Program-made: the position numbers and the translations under genes
Part shown: piece by piece, positions 25,953 through 33,650 of the stretch
Numbering within the stretch: position 1 is the stretch's first letter
Layout: every line of letters begins with the position of its first letter
Origin: CAUJIW01 sp963205175
GTDB lineage: Bacteria; Pseudomonadota; Alphaproteobacteria; Sphingomonadales; Sphingomonadaceae
Assembly: GCA_041060555.1 (NCBI GenBank)
Contig: JBEUDS010000025.1
Direction: 5' to 3' (one strand)
DNA: 50,752 nt
The notes under the pieces: model-generated
The model's database searches: none
Seen by the model: the letters and a program-made list of their open reading frames with translations, nothing else
Told to the model about the DNA's origin: nothing

Positions 25953-26172
25953 GTGGCAGTCACTTCAGGCTTGAAGGAAATGGGGTGCAGGGCGAAGGGT
26001 TCCCGGTCCCGCTGATGTGTCGGCACGACGCATCAGGAGGCCGGGCCGGTAATTCGCCTGAAGAGTCCGAACCCACGCATGGCGGCGCTTGTAGCCGCGC
26101 GCCCGCCCCCTGTCGAGACGGGGCGCGCGGCGACAGGCCGGAGCTGGCCGGTGCACGGCCGGCGGGCGCGCG

Positions 26173-26613
26173 TCAGTCGCGGCCCAGCGCTTCGAGAATC
26201 TGGCAATCGGCGACCGCGCCGTGGCCGCACTGGTCGACCATGGCGGTGAGGGCCGCCTCCAGGCTGGCCAGCTGGCGGATCTTGTCGCGTACAGCGTCGC
26301 GGTGCTGGCGGGCGATGCGGTCGATGTCGGCGCACGGCTGGCCGGGGCGGTCGCTCATGTCGAGCAGGGCGCGGATGTCGTCGATGCCGAAGCCGAGGTC
26401 GCGGGCGCGGCGGATGAACCCCAGCCGGTCCACCGCCGCCTCGCCGTAGAGCCGGCGGCCGTTGCCGCCGCGCGGCGGCGTCGGCAGCAGGCCGATCTCC
26501 TCATAGTAGCGGATGGTCGGCACCTTGACCGCGGTCCGGCGCGACAGCGCGCCGATGGCCATGCCGCCGGCGTGTCGCGGGGCGGGAGGTTGCGCTGCCG
26601 GGGTTGTGGACAT
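26173..26613 (-). CDS. MerR-family metal-responsive regulator (ZntR/CadR/PbrR-like)
   Basis: The product has 146 residues. An N-terminal MerR helix-turn-helix (AIGALSRRTAVKVPTIRYYEEIGLL, then GRRLYGEAAVDRL) leads into the dimerisation helix and a C-terminal metal loop. Cysteines occur at residues 94, 129 and 137. The 35-residue spacing between the first two matches the Cys79/Cys114 pair of ZntR and the equivalent residues in PbrR and CadR, which bind divalent Zn, Cd or Pb. That points to divalent-metal rather than Cu(I) sensing. It is divergent from a CDF efflux gene, with a MerR-type promoter between them. The start ATG is at 26613; an internal ATG at 26562 would remove a poorly conserved leader. 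Confidence 0.92.
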   Translation of the reverse strand: MSTTPAAQPPAPRHAGGMAIGALSRRTAVKVPTIRYYEEIGLLPTPPRGGNGRRLYGEAAVDRLGFIRRARDLGFGIDDIRALLDMSDRPGQPCADIDRIARQHRDAVRDKIRQLASLEAALTAMVDQCGHGAVADCQILEALGRD

Positions 26614-26626
26614 CCGCAGTTTCTCC

Positions 26627-26657
26627 TTGATCCTCTAGTCACTGGAGGATGTAGGCT
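26627..26657 (+). promoter_or_regulatory. MerR-type promoter/operator for the CDF exporter
   Basis: TTGATC (-35, 26627-26632) and TAGGCT (-10, 26652-26657) are separated by 19 bp, the over-long spacer typical of MerR-regulated promoters. The dyad CCTCTAG-TCA-CTGGAGG (26632-26648, six of seven pairs) sits in the spacer, where a MerR dimer would bind and untwist the DNA. It reads towards the exporter gene, whose start is 34 bases further on. Confidence 0.85.
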
Positions 26658-26690
26658 GCACCCGACTCAAGTCCAGCAGAGGAAGTGTCG

Positions 26691-27482
26691 ATGTCCGGTT
26701 CCTGTTCCGCGTCTCCCCGCGCCCCCGAGGCCGGCGCTGTCGTCGAGGCCGGCGCTGGCGCCCAAGCGGCGTCCGGCTGCGGCTGCCACCAGGGCACCGT
26801 GCGCTTCGATGGCGCCAGCCGCGCCTACAAGACGATCCTGTGGGTCATCATCCTGCTCAACGCGGGCATGTTCCTGGTGGAGATCGTCGCCGGCGTCGCG
26901 GCGGGCTCGATGGCGCTGCAGGCGGATTCGCTCGACTTCGCCGGCGACGCGCTGACCTACGGCTTGTCGCTGGCGGTGATCGGCATGGCGCCGGCGGTGC
27001 GCACGCGGGTGGCGCTGGTGAAGGGGGCGAGTCTCGGCATCGTCGCCGTCTATGTGCTGGGCGCCTCGTTGTGGCGGACCTTCGTGGCGGGCGTGCCGGA
27101 GGCGCTCACCATGGGTGTGGTCGGGGTGATGGCGCTGGCGGTCAATGTCGCCTCGGCGCTGCTGCTGCTGCGCTACAAGGACGGCGACGCCAATGTCCGC
27201 TCGGTGTGGCTGTGTTCGCGCAACGACGCCATCGGCAATGTCGCGGTGCTGGCGGCGGCCGGGGTGGTGGCGCTGACGGCGACCCGCTGGGCCGATCTTG
27301 CCGTCGCCTGCGTCATGGCCGGGCTGTTCCTGTCCACCTCATGGCAGGTGGTGCGCGCGGCGCGGCGTGAACTGGCGGACGAGGCGGCCACCGCCGGCCA
27401 TTCCCACGATCATGGCCAGCCGCACGGTCATGACCACGGGCACGGTCATGCCCATGGCCCTGGCCACGCTCACAGCGTGTAG
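26691..27482 (+). CDS. Cation diffusion facilitator (CDF) heavy-metal exporter
   Basis: The product has 263 residues. A Cys-containing N-terminus (SGCGCHQG) precedes five to six membrane helices. The metal-site motifs are ADSLDFAGDALTYG on helix II and SRNDAIGNVAVL on helix V, the paired Asp-containing sites of CDF proteins. The usual long cytoplasmic dimerisation domain is missing. Instead the protein ends in a His-rich tail (GHSHDHGQPHGHDHGHGHAH), which probably binds metal. It likely exports Zn, Cd, Co or Pb from the cytoplasm under control of the divergent MerR protein. The start is ATG 26691 with GAGGAAG upstream. Its 3' end overlaps the convergent dehydrogenase gene by 13 bases. Confidence 0.88.
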   Translation: MSGSCSASPRAPEAGAVVEAGAGAQAASGCGCHQGTVRFDGASRAYKTILWVIILLNAGMFLVEIVAGVAAGSMALQADSLDFAGDALTYGLSLAVIGMAPAVRTRVALVKGASLGIVAVYVLGASLWRTFVAGVPEALTMGVVGVMALAVNVASALLLLRYKDGDANVRSVWLCSRNDAIGNVAVLAAAGVVALTATRWADLAVACVMAGLFLSTSWQVVRAARRELADEAATAGHSHDHGQPHGHDHGHGHAHGPGHAHSV

Positions 27483-28273
27483 CCGCCGTCGACGCCGAGG
27501 CTGGCGCCGGTGATGCTGCGCGCGGCGTCCGACAGCAGGAAGGCGATCTGGCCGGCGATTTCCGCCGCGCTGGCGTAGCGGCCGAGCGGCGTCGCCATTG
27601 CCGCCATGGCGTCGAAGGCGGCCCGCTCGCTGCCGTGCTCGGCCACCAGCGCCTGGAAGAAGTCCATGGTCCGCCAGATCGGCGTCTCGACGCCGCCGGG
27701 CAGGATGGCGTTGACGCGGATGTTGTCCGGCGCGCCTTCCTTGGCTGCCACCCGGGCCAGCTGCAGCACCGCCGCCTTGGAGGCGCCATAGGCGCCGACG
27801 CCGGGCTCGGCCTTGATGGCGGAGGCCGACGACACCACCACCACGGCGCCGCCGCGGCCGCCGGCGCGGATCAGCCGCAGGCCGGTCTGCAGGGTGAGGA
27901 ACACACCATCGAGGTTGACCGCCAGCACCCGTCGCCAGGCCGCGAACGTCATCTCGGTGATGGCACCGGCGTCGGAAATGCCGGCATTGGCCACCACCTG
28001 GTCGAGCCGGCCGAAGCGCCCGGCGATGGCGGCCTGTGTCTCGGCCCAGGCGGTGGGGTCGCTGACGTCCTGCACGCAGGTCAGCAGCGCCTCGGCGGGT
28101 AGCGGCAGGCGGCCGGCCAGTGCGGCGAGCCCGGCCCCGTCGCGGTCCACCAGCACCAGGCCGCCGGCGCCCTCGGCCGCCAGTCGCGCGGCGGTGGCGG
28201 CGCCGATGCCGGAGGCCGCGCCGGTGACCAGGGCGACGGGAGAGGCGGACGGGGCTGCGATCGCCGGTCTCAG
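27470..28273 (-). CDS. Short-chain dehydrogenase/reductase (SDR), probable non-ATG start
   Basis: A classical SDR of about 260 residues. It has the cofactor motif TGAASGIG, the NAG motif (VVANAGISDAG), the catalytic Ser in VVVSSASAI, the YGASK active-site Tyr/Lys, and ILPGGVETPI. It probably oxidises or reduces an alcohol/ketone with NAD(P); the substrate is unknown. No ATG, GTG or TTG occurs between the bioB stop and the cofactor motif. The best start is a CTG at 28273 that overlaps the bioB stop as CTGA. The nearest in-frame ATG is at 28387, well inside bioB, and would add unrelated sequence. The pair is probably translationally coupled. Confidence 0.85.
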   Translation of the reverse strand: MRPAIAAPSASPVALVTGAASGIGAATAARLAAEGAGGLVLVDRDGAGLAALAGRLPLPAEALLTCVQDVSDPTAWAETQAAIAGRFGRLDQVVANAGISDAGAITEMTFAAWRRVLAVNLDGVFLTLQTGLRLIRAGGRGGAVVVVSSASAIKAEPGVGAYGASKAAVLQLARVAAKEGAPDNIRVNAILPGGVETPIWRTMDFFQALVAEHGSERAAFDAMAAMATPLGRYASAAEIAGQIAFLLSDAARSITGASLGVDGGYTL

Positions 28274-29235
28274 GCGGCCACCAGCCCCAGCTTCTCGAAC
28301 AGCGCGGTGTCGCGGTTCTCCAGCGGGTTGGGGGTGGTCAGCAGCTTCTCGCCATAGAAGATCGAGCTGGCGCCGGCCATGAAGCACAGCGCCTGCAGCT
28401 CGTCGGACATGGTCTCGCGGCCGGCCGACAGGCGGACCACCGACTTCGGCATGGTCAGGCGGGCCACCGCGATGGTGCGCACGAACTCCAGCCCCTCGAT
28501 TTCCGGCGTGCCCTCCAGCGGCGTGCCCTTGACCTGCACCAGCCGGTTGATCGGCACCGAGTTGGGGTGGTTGGGCAGGGTGGCCAGCGCCACGATCATG
28601 CCGACCCGGTCCTCGCGGCTTTCGCCCATGCCGACGATGCCGCCGGAGCAGACGTTGATGCCGGCCTCGCGGACATGGCCCAGCGTCTCCAGCCGCTCGT
28701 CGAAGGTGCGGGTGGAGATGATCTCGCCATAATATTCCGGCGAGGTGTCGAGGTTGTGGTTGTAATAGTCGAGGCCGGCGTCCTTCAGCCGCTGGGCCTG
28801 ATAGGCCTCCAGCATGCCCAGCGTCACGCAGGCTTCCATGCCCAGCGACTTCACGCCCTCGACCATCTCGGCGACGGCATCGAGGTCCTTGTCCTTGGGG
28901 CGGGTCCAGGCCGCGCCCATGCAGAAGCGGGTGGCGCCGGCGGCCTTGGCGGCCTGGGCGCGCTCCATCACCACCGCGACGTCCATCAGCTTGTCGGCCT
29001 TCAGACCGACCTCCTTGGCGTATTTGGCCGACTGCGGGCAGTAGGCGCAGTCCTCCGCGCAGCCGCCGGTCTTGATCGACAGCAGCTGCGAGCGCTGCAC
29101 GGCGTTGGGGGTGTGGAACTGCCGGTGCAGCGTCTGGGCGTCATAGACGAGGTCGAGGAACGGCCGGTCGAACAGGGCGCGGACTTCCTCGCGGGTCCAG
29201 TCGTGGCGGACGGCGGCGAAGGGTGAGTCGGTCAT
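28270..29235 (-). CDS. bioB: Biotin synthase
   Basis: The product has 321 residues. The radical-SAM cluster motif CxxxCxxC is at Cys59, Cys63 and Cys66 (GGCAEDCAYCPQS). Other family landmarks are RFCMGAAW, YNHNLDTSPEYY, ICSGGIVGMGE-like VCSGGIVGMGESREDR, and the C-terminal NSIFYGEKLLTT-like SSIFYGEKLLTTPNP. It inserts sulfur into dethiobiotin to make biotin. No other bio genes lie nearby. ATG 29235 is used; an in-frame ATG at 29250 would add five residues. A cluster of short GC-rich repeats separates it from ribF. Confidence 0.96.
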   Translation of the reverse strand: MTDSPFAAVRHDWTREEVRALFDRPFLDLVYDAQTLHRQFHTPNAVQRSQLLSIKTGGCAEDCAYCPQSAKYAKEVGLKADKLMDVAVVMERAQAAKAAGATRFCMGAAWTRPKDKDLDAVAEMVEGVKSLGMEACVTLGMLEAYQAQRLKDAGLDYYNHNLDTSPEYYGEIISTRTFDERLETLGHVREAGINVCSGGIVGMGESREDRVGMIVALATLPNHPNSVPINRLVQVKGTPLEGTPEIEGLEFVRTIAVARLTMPKSVVRLSAGRETMSDELQALCFMAGASSIFYGEKLLTTPNPLENRDTALFEKLGLVAA

Positions 29236-29305
29236 GGGCGCACGCTCCATCGTGAATGTCGGACGGGTTCGCGTAGCGGCAAGGGGGGCGGGGGTCAACG
29301 CCCGC

Positions 29306-29388
29306 GATGGAGGGGGGGCGCCCTAGCGGGCGCTGATGCAGGGGGGCGCTGCCGGGCGCTGATGGAGGGTGCGCCCTAGCGGGCGCTG
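29306..29388. repeat. Three imperfect tandem repeats with palindromic cores between ribF and bioB
   Basis: About three copies of a 26-28 bp unit, each roughly GATGxAGGG followed by GCGCCC-TAGC-GGGCGCT. The first and third copies carry the perfect palindrome-like core GCGCCCTAGCGGGCGC; the middle copy is shortened to GGCGCTGCCGGGCGCT. The ribF stop codon (29376-29378) lies inside the third copy. The cores can form stable hairpins and may act as 3'-end structures. Confidence 0.75.
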
Positions 29389-30341
29389 GGTAAGCGGCCG
29401 CGCGCGTAGTGCGGCTGGCGGAGGATCTTCAGCGCGGTGGCGCAGTCGGCGCTGATCTGGGCCTTCAGCGCATCAAGGCCGGGGAACTTGCGCTCAGGCC
29501 GGATGAACTCCACCAGTTCGACGCGGATGTTCTGGCCGTACAGATCGCCGGCGAAATCGAACAGGTGCAGCTCCAGCAGCTCGCGTGGCGGCTGGAAGGT
29601 GGGGCGCAGGCCGATGTTGGCGATGCCGTCGACCACCCGGCCATCGGCCAGCACGGCGCGGGTGGCGTAGACGCCGAAGCGCGGCCGCTGATAGTCGCCG
29701 AGGTCGAGGTTGGCGGTGGGAAAGCCGATGGTGCGGCCGCGCTGGTCGCCCGCCGTCACCGTGCCCTCGATCACCCACCAGTGGCCCAGCAGCTCGGCGG
29801 CCTCGAACGGCGCGCCGTCGGTGAGCTTGTGGCGAATCAGCGTCGAGGAGATGGCGGCGTCGGCGCCGGCGATCACCGGATCAACGATGGACACGGCGAC
29901 ATCACGCGCGATGCCCAGTGCCTGCAGCGTCGCGGTGGTGCCCGAGCGGCCCTTGCCGAAGGTATAGTCGTAGCCGGCGACGACGCCCCTGATCCGCAGC
30001 CGGTCGCACAGCACGGACTGGAAGAAGGCCTCCGGCGACAATGCCGCCAGGTCGGCGTTGAAGGGAATCGCCACCAGGGCGTCGACGCCGAAGGCCTCCC
30101 ACAGGCGGGCGCGCTCGGCGAAGCTGGTGAGCTGGAACGGTGGCAGGTCGGGCTTGAAGAAGCGCGCGGCGTGGGGATCGAAGGTGACCACCAGCAGTGG
30201 CGCCTCCAGCGTGCGCGCCAGCCGCCGGGCCTCGCCGACCACGCGCTGGTGGCCGCGATGCACGCCGTCGAAATTGCCCAGTGCGGCAACGCCGCCGACC
30301 AGATGGTCGGGCACCGCTTCCTGCCCAGTAATCAGATCCAT
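29376..30341 (-). CDS. ribF: Bifunctional riboflavin kinase / FMN adenylyltransferase
   Basis: The product has 321 residues. The N-terminal FAD synthetase domain has GNFDGVHRGHQRVV (the HxGH-type nucleotidyltransferase motif), VVTFDPHAARFF and GYDYTFGKGRSG, and ISSTLIRHKLTDG. The C-terminal riboflavin kinase domain has DQRGRTIGFPTANL and LRPTFQPPRELLELHLFDF. It makes FMN and FAD from riboflavin, cofactors also needed by Lpd and the OYE enzyme encoded in this window. The start is ATG 30341. The last codons run into the repeat cluster, so the C-terminus (RGRLPSAR) is partly repeat-encoded. Confidence 0.96.
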   Translation of the reverse strand: MDLITGQEAVPDHLVGGVAALGNFDGVHRGHQRVVGEARRLARTLEAPLLVVTFDPHAARFFKPDLPPFQLTSFAERARLWEAFGVDALVAIPFNADLAALSPEAFFQSVLCDRLRIRGVVAGYDYTFGKGRSGTTATLQALGIARDVAVSIVDPVIAGADAAISSTLIRHKLTDGAPFEAAELLGHWWVIEGTVTAGDQRGRTIGFPTANLDLGDYQRPRFGVYATRAVLADGRVVDGIANIGLRPTFQPPRELLELHLFDFAGDLYGQNIRVELVEFIRPERKFPGLDALKAQISADCATALKILRQPHYARGRLPSAR

Positions 30342-30526
30342 GATCTTCGTGTCCGTTTTGCCGGTCTATAGGGGCAGGGTGGCGCGCCGCCAAGCCTTCG
30401 ATGTGCATGGTGTCTCACGGTCACGACGCGCTTAACCGAATTTTTAGGGGCCGGCGATAGGTTCAGCCCAACCGGGAAGACGAGTCTGACCGGAAGTGTA
30501 TCGCAACCGAATTAAGCGGGTGAACC

Positions 30527-30913
30527 ATGGCCGTCGACTTCGCAATGCCGATTCTGATCGTGGATGACTACAAGACCATGCTTCGAATTGTGCACAATCT
30601 GCTCAAACAGATCGGGTTTGAGAATATCGACGAGGCCACTGACGGCTCGATGGCGCTGACCAAGATGCGGCGCAAGAAGTATGCGCTGGTGATTTCCGAC
30701 TGGAACATGGAGCCGATGACCGGCTACGAGTTGCTGAAGGAAGTCCGCGCCGACGCCGAGCTGAAGACGACGCCGTTCATCATGGTCACCGCCGAGTCGA
30801 AAACCGACAACGTGATCGCCGCCAAGAAGGCCGGCGTGAACAACTACATCGTCAAGCCGTTCAACGCCCAGACGCTCAAGCAGAAACTCAGCGCCGTGCT
30901 CGGCGACTTCTGA
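30527..30913 (+). CDS. Stand-alone CheY-like response regulator
   Basis: A single receiver domain of 128 residues. The acidic pocket is Asp13/Asp14 (LIVDDYKTM) and the phosphorylation site is Asp58 (VISDWNMEPMTG). VTAES supplies the switch Thr and VKPFN the conserved Lys. It has no output domain, so it probably acts by protein contact, as CheY does at the flagellar motor or as a phosphate sink. No che or flagellar genes lie beside it. A paired chemoreceptor is encoded at 11.7-13.3 kb, but a link is only inference. The start is ATG 30527. A strong hairpin lies 27 bases after the stop. Confidence 0.9.
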   Translation: MAVDFAMPILIVDDYKTMLRIVHNLLKQIGFENIDEATDGSMALTKMRRKKYALVISDWNMEPMTGYELLKEVRADAELKTTPFIMVTAESKTDNVIAAKKAGVNNYIVKPFNAQTLKQKLSAVLGDF

Positions 30914-30939
30914 GGTCGCCGGCAAGCCCGAGTGTTCGC

Positions 30940-30968
30940 GAACCGCCCCACGGGGCGGTTCTTGCGTT
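30940..30968 (+). terminator. Terminator after the CheY-like gene
   Basis: GAACCGCCCC (30940-30949) pairs exactly with GGGGCGGTTC (30952-30961), followed by TTGCGTTT. The stem is perfect and directly downstream of the gene. The T tract is interrupted. Confidence 0.8.
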
Positions 30969-31253
30969 TGGCGGGACTTTTGCGGGCCGTATGGGGGCAA
31001 AACCCGTCGTCATGTCGGCGGTATCCGCCGAATGATGTAGATAGTGGCGACCGGTGCGTCACGATGCCGGAACCGGGCGTGGCAATCGTGGCCTCGCGCA
31101 AGTGACAGGATGTGAGACCCGCGTGCGACCATTGTCCGATTCTTCGGCCAGCAGCCTTGCGACCCCGGGCAATTCGGTCTATGCGGTCGCCGGTTTAGGC
31201 ATGACGTAACGTCAGCCTACGTTCTTTCTTTGGCAGCTAGGCTAGGGGCTCCC
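30969..31253. other. Leader region of the mdh-suc cluster
   Basis: About 285 bases without a recognisable gene. It should contain the promoter of mdh. The only structured element I see is the TGACGT/ACGTCA dyad at 31202-31214. A pyrimidine-rich stretch (TTCTTTCTTT) lies shortly before the start codon. Confidence 0.5.
31202..31214. promoter_or_regulatory. Palindromic candidate operator upstream of mdh
   Basis: TGACGT-A-ACGTCA is a perfect 6-bp dyad around one base, 40 bases before the mdh start. Its symmetry and position suit a regulator binding near the promoter or start of transcription, but no known family is assigned. Confidence 0.35.
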
Positions 31254-32372
31254 ATGGCACGCAAGAAAATTGCTCTCATCGGCAGCGGCATGATCGGGGG
31301 CACGCTTGCCCATCTGATCGGCCTCAAGGAACTCGGCGACGTGGTGATGTTCGACATCGCCGACGGTCTGCCCCAGGGCAAGTCGCTCGACATCGCCCAG
31401 TCGGCGCCGGTCGACGGCTTCGACGCCAGCCTGTCGGGCGCCAGCGACTACAAGGCGATCAAGGGCGCCGACGTCTGCATCGTCACCGCCGGCGTGCCGC
31501 GCAAGCCGGGCATGAGCCGCGACGACCTGCTGGGCATCAACCTGAAGGTCATGAAGTCGGTCGGCGAAGGCATCCGGAAATATGCCCCCAAGGCCTTCGT
31601 GATCTGCATCACCAACCCGCTCGATGCGATGGTGTGGGCGCTGCGCGAATTCTCCGGCCTGCCGCACAACATGGTGGTGGGCATGGCCGGCGTGCTGGAC
31701 TCCGCCCGCTTCCGCCACTTCCTGGCCGACGAGTTCAAGGTGTCGATCAAGGACGTCACGGCCTTCGTGCTGGGCGGCCACGGCGACACCATGGTGCCGC
31801 TGACCCGCTACTCGACCGTCGCCGGCATCCCGGTGCCGGATCTGGTCAAGATGGGCTGGACCACCCAGGAGAAGCTGGACAAGATCGTCCAGCGCACCCG
31901 TGACGGTGGCGCCGAGATCGTCGGCCTGCTCAAGACCGGCTCGGCCTATTATGCTCCGGCCGCCTCGGCGGTGCAGATGGCGGAAAGCTATCTGAAGGAC
32001 CAGCGCCGTCTGCTGCCCTGCGCGGCCTACCTTGATGGTCAGTATGGCGTGAAGGACACCTATGTCGGCGTGCCGGTGATCATCGGCGGCAACGGCGTCG
32101 AGAAGGTGGTCGAGATCGAGCTGAAGGCGGCCGAAAAGAAGATGTTCGACAACTCGGTTGGCGCCGTGCTCGGCCTGGTCGACGCGTGCAAGAAGATCGA
32201 CCCGTCGCTGGCCGGTGGTAAGGCGGCTGCGGGCGGTAAGGCTGTGAAAGCCGCCTCTGGCGGCAAGGCTGTGAAAGCCGCCAAGCCGGCGAAGAAGGCC
32301 GCGGCGCCCAAGGTCGCCGCAGCGCCGGCGGCGCCGAAGAAGCGCGGTCGTCCGCCCAAGAACAAGGCCTGA
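31254..32372 (+). CDS. mdh: Malate dehydrogenase with Lys/Ala-rich AT-hook-like C-terminal tail
   Basis: The product has 372 residues, against about 320 for the family. Residues 1-320 are a normal LDH-like malate dehydrogenase: IGSGMIGGTLAHL for NAD binding, ITNPLDAMVWA, GMAGVLDSARFR, and the catalytic His in VLGGHGDTMVPL. It oxidises malate to oxaloacetate in the TCA cycle. From about residue 321 a tail of some 50 residues begins. It is made of Gly/Lys/Ala/Val repeats (GGKAVKAAS twice), then Lys/Ala/Pro runs, and ends KKRGRPPKNKA, which fits the AT-hook core RGRP flanked by basic residues. The tail is in frame with no interruption. Such tails are known from histone-H1-like and HU-like bacterial DNA-binding proteins, not from Mdh as far as I know. 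The start is ATG 31254; sucC follows after 70 bp. Confidence 0.95.
   Translation: MARKKIALIGSGMIGGTLAHLIGLKELGDVVMFDIADGLPQGKSLDIAQSAPVDGFDASLSGASDYKAIKGADVCIVTAGVPRKPGMSRDDLLGINLKVMKSVGEGIRKYAPKAFVICITNPLDAMVWALREFSGLPHNMVVGMAGVLDSARFRHFLADEFKVSIKDVTAFVLGGHGDTMVPLTRYSTVAGIPVPDLVKMGWTTQEKLDKIVQRTRDGGAEIVGLLKTGSAYYAPAASAVQMAESYLKDQRRLLPCAAYLDGQYGVKDTYVGVPVIIGGNGVEKVVEIELKAAEKKMFDNSVGAVLGLVDACKKIDPSLAGGKAAAGGKAVKAASGGKAVKAAKPAKKAAAPKVAAAPAAPKKRGRPPKNKA
32232..32282 (+). repeat. Direct 24-bp repeat inside the mdh tail
   Basis: Two copies of a 24-bp unit (32232-32255 and 32259-32282) differ at a single base (GGCGGT versus GGCGGC) and are separated by TCT. Each encodes GGKAVKAA. The near-identity at the DNA level points to a recent in-frame duplication within the tail. 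Confidence 0.85.
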
Positions 32373-32442
32373 GCCGATTTTGCATGACCGCTCCGGTGGC
32401 CCGCGCGGGTCACCGGCGGGTTTTTAAAGGAGCAGTTCTCCC

Positions 32443-33648
32443 ATGAACATTCATGAGTATCAGGCCAAGCAGTTGCTGGCCAAGTTTGGAGCGCCGGTCG
32501 CCAAGGGCGTCGTGGCGTTCACCGTCGAGGAGGCGGTCGAAGGCGCCAAGACGCTGCCGGGGCCGATCTATGTCGTGAAGTCGCAGATCCACGCCGGTGG
32601 CCGCGGCAAGGGCAAGTTCGTCGGTCTGCCGCCGGAGGCCAAGGGTGGCGTGCGCGTCACCAAGTCGGTCGAGGAAGTCGGTCTGGCCGCCGCCGAGATG
32701 CTGAACCGTGTGCTGGTGACGCACCAGACCGGTCCGGCCGGCAAGGAAGTCAAGCGCCTCTACATCGAGGACGGCTGCGACATCGCCAAGGAATATTACC
32801 TGTCGCTGCTGGTGGATCGCGCCACCGGCCATGTCGCCGTGGTCGCCTCGACCGAGGGCGGCATGGACATCGAGGAAGTCGCCGAGCACACGCCGGAGAA
32901 GATCCTCACCATCGACATCGATCCGGCCACCGGCCTGATGCCCTACCACGCGCGCAAGTATGCGTACGCCATGGGCTTCAAGGGCGAGGCCAACCGCCAA
33001 GCGCAGGACACGCTGGCAAAGCTGTACGCGGCCTTCGTCGCCACCGACGCCTCGATGCTGGAAGTCAACCCGCTGGTGCTGACCGCCGAGGGCAACATCC
33101 GCGTCCTCGACGCCAAGATGAGCTTCGACTCGAACGCGCTGTACCGCCACCCGGACGTGGTCGAGCTGCGCGACCTCGATGAAGAGGACCCGGCGGAAAT
33201 CGAGGCCTCGAAGTACGACCTCGCCTACATCAAGCTCGACGGCAACATCGGCTGCATGGTCAACGGTGCCGGTCTGGCCATGGCCTCGCTCGACATCATC
33301 AAGCTGTCGGGCGGCGAGCCCGCGAACTTCCTCGATGTCGGCGGTGGCGCCAGCAAGGAGAAGGTGACCGCGGCGTTCAAGATCATCCTCTCCGATCCCA
33401 ACGTCGAGGGCATCCTGGTCAACATCTTCGGCGGCATCATGCGCTGCGACATCATCGCCGAGGGCGTGGTGGCGGCGGCTCGTGAACTGGAGCTGAAGGT
33501 GCCGCTGGTGGTCCGTCTGGAGGGCACCAACGTCGAGCTGGGCAAGAAGATCATGGCCGAGTCCGGCCTGGCCATCGTGCCGGCGGACGATCTGGGCGAC
33601 GCGGCGGCGAAGATCGTCGCGGAAATCAACAAGGCGAAGGCGGCGTAA
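32443..33648 (+). CDS. sucC: Succinyl-CoA synthetase (ADP-forming), beta subunit
   Basis: The product has 401 residues. The ATP-grasp domain begins MNIHEYQAKQLLAKFGAPV and has the glycine-rich VKSQIHAGGRGKGKF. The C-terminal ligase domain shows LDGNIGCMVNGAGLAMASLD, NFLDVGGGA and ILVNIFGGIMRCD. With SucD it converts succinyl-CoA to succinate with formation of ATP or GTP. A spaced GGAGCAG ribosome binding site precedes ATG 32443. sucD starts 2 bases after the stop. Confidence 0.97.
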   Translation: MNIHEYQAKQLLAKFGAPVAKGVVAFTVEEAVEGAKTLPGPIYVVKSQIHAGGRGKGKFVGLPPEAKGGVRVTKSVEEVGLAAAEMLNRVLVTHQTGPAGKEVKRLYIEDGCDIAKEYYLSLLVDRATGHVAVVASTEGGMDIEEVAEHTPEKILTIDIDPATGLMPYHARKYAYAMGFKGEANRQAQDTLAKLYAAFVATDASMLEVNPLVLTAEGNIRVLDAKMSFDSNALYRHPDVVELRDLDEEDPAEIEASKYDLAYIKLDGNIGCMVNGAGLAMASLDIIKLSGGEPANFLDVGGGASKEKVTAAFKIILSDPNVEGILVNIFGGIMRCDIIAEGVVAAARELELKVPLVVRLEGTNVELGKKIMAESGLAIVPADDLGDAAAKIVAEINKAKAA

Positions 33649-33650
33649 CC

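Noticed and set aside
23133..26015. A 960-codon open frame on the plus strand opposite ileS
   Set aside because: It is an antisense shadow produced by high GC third positions. ileS has all class I synthetase motifs, while this frame shows only His/Arg/Gly-rich low-information sequence.
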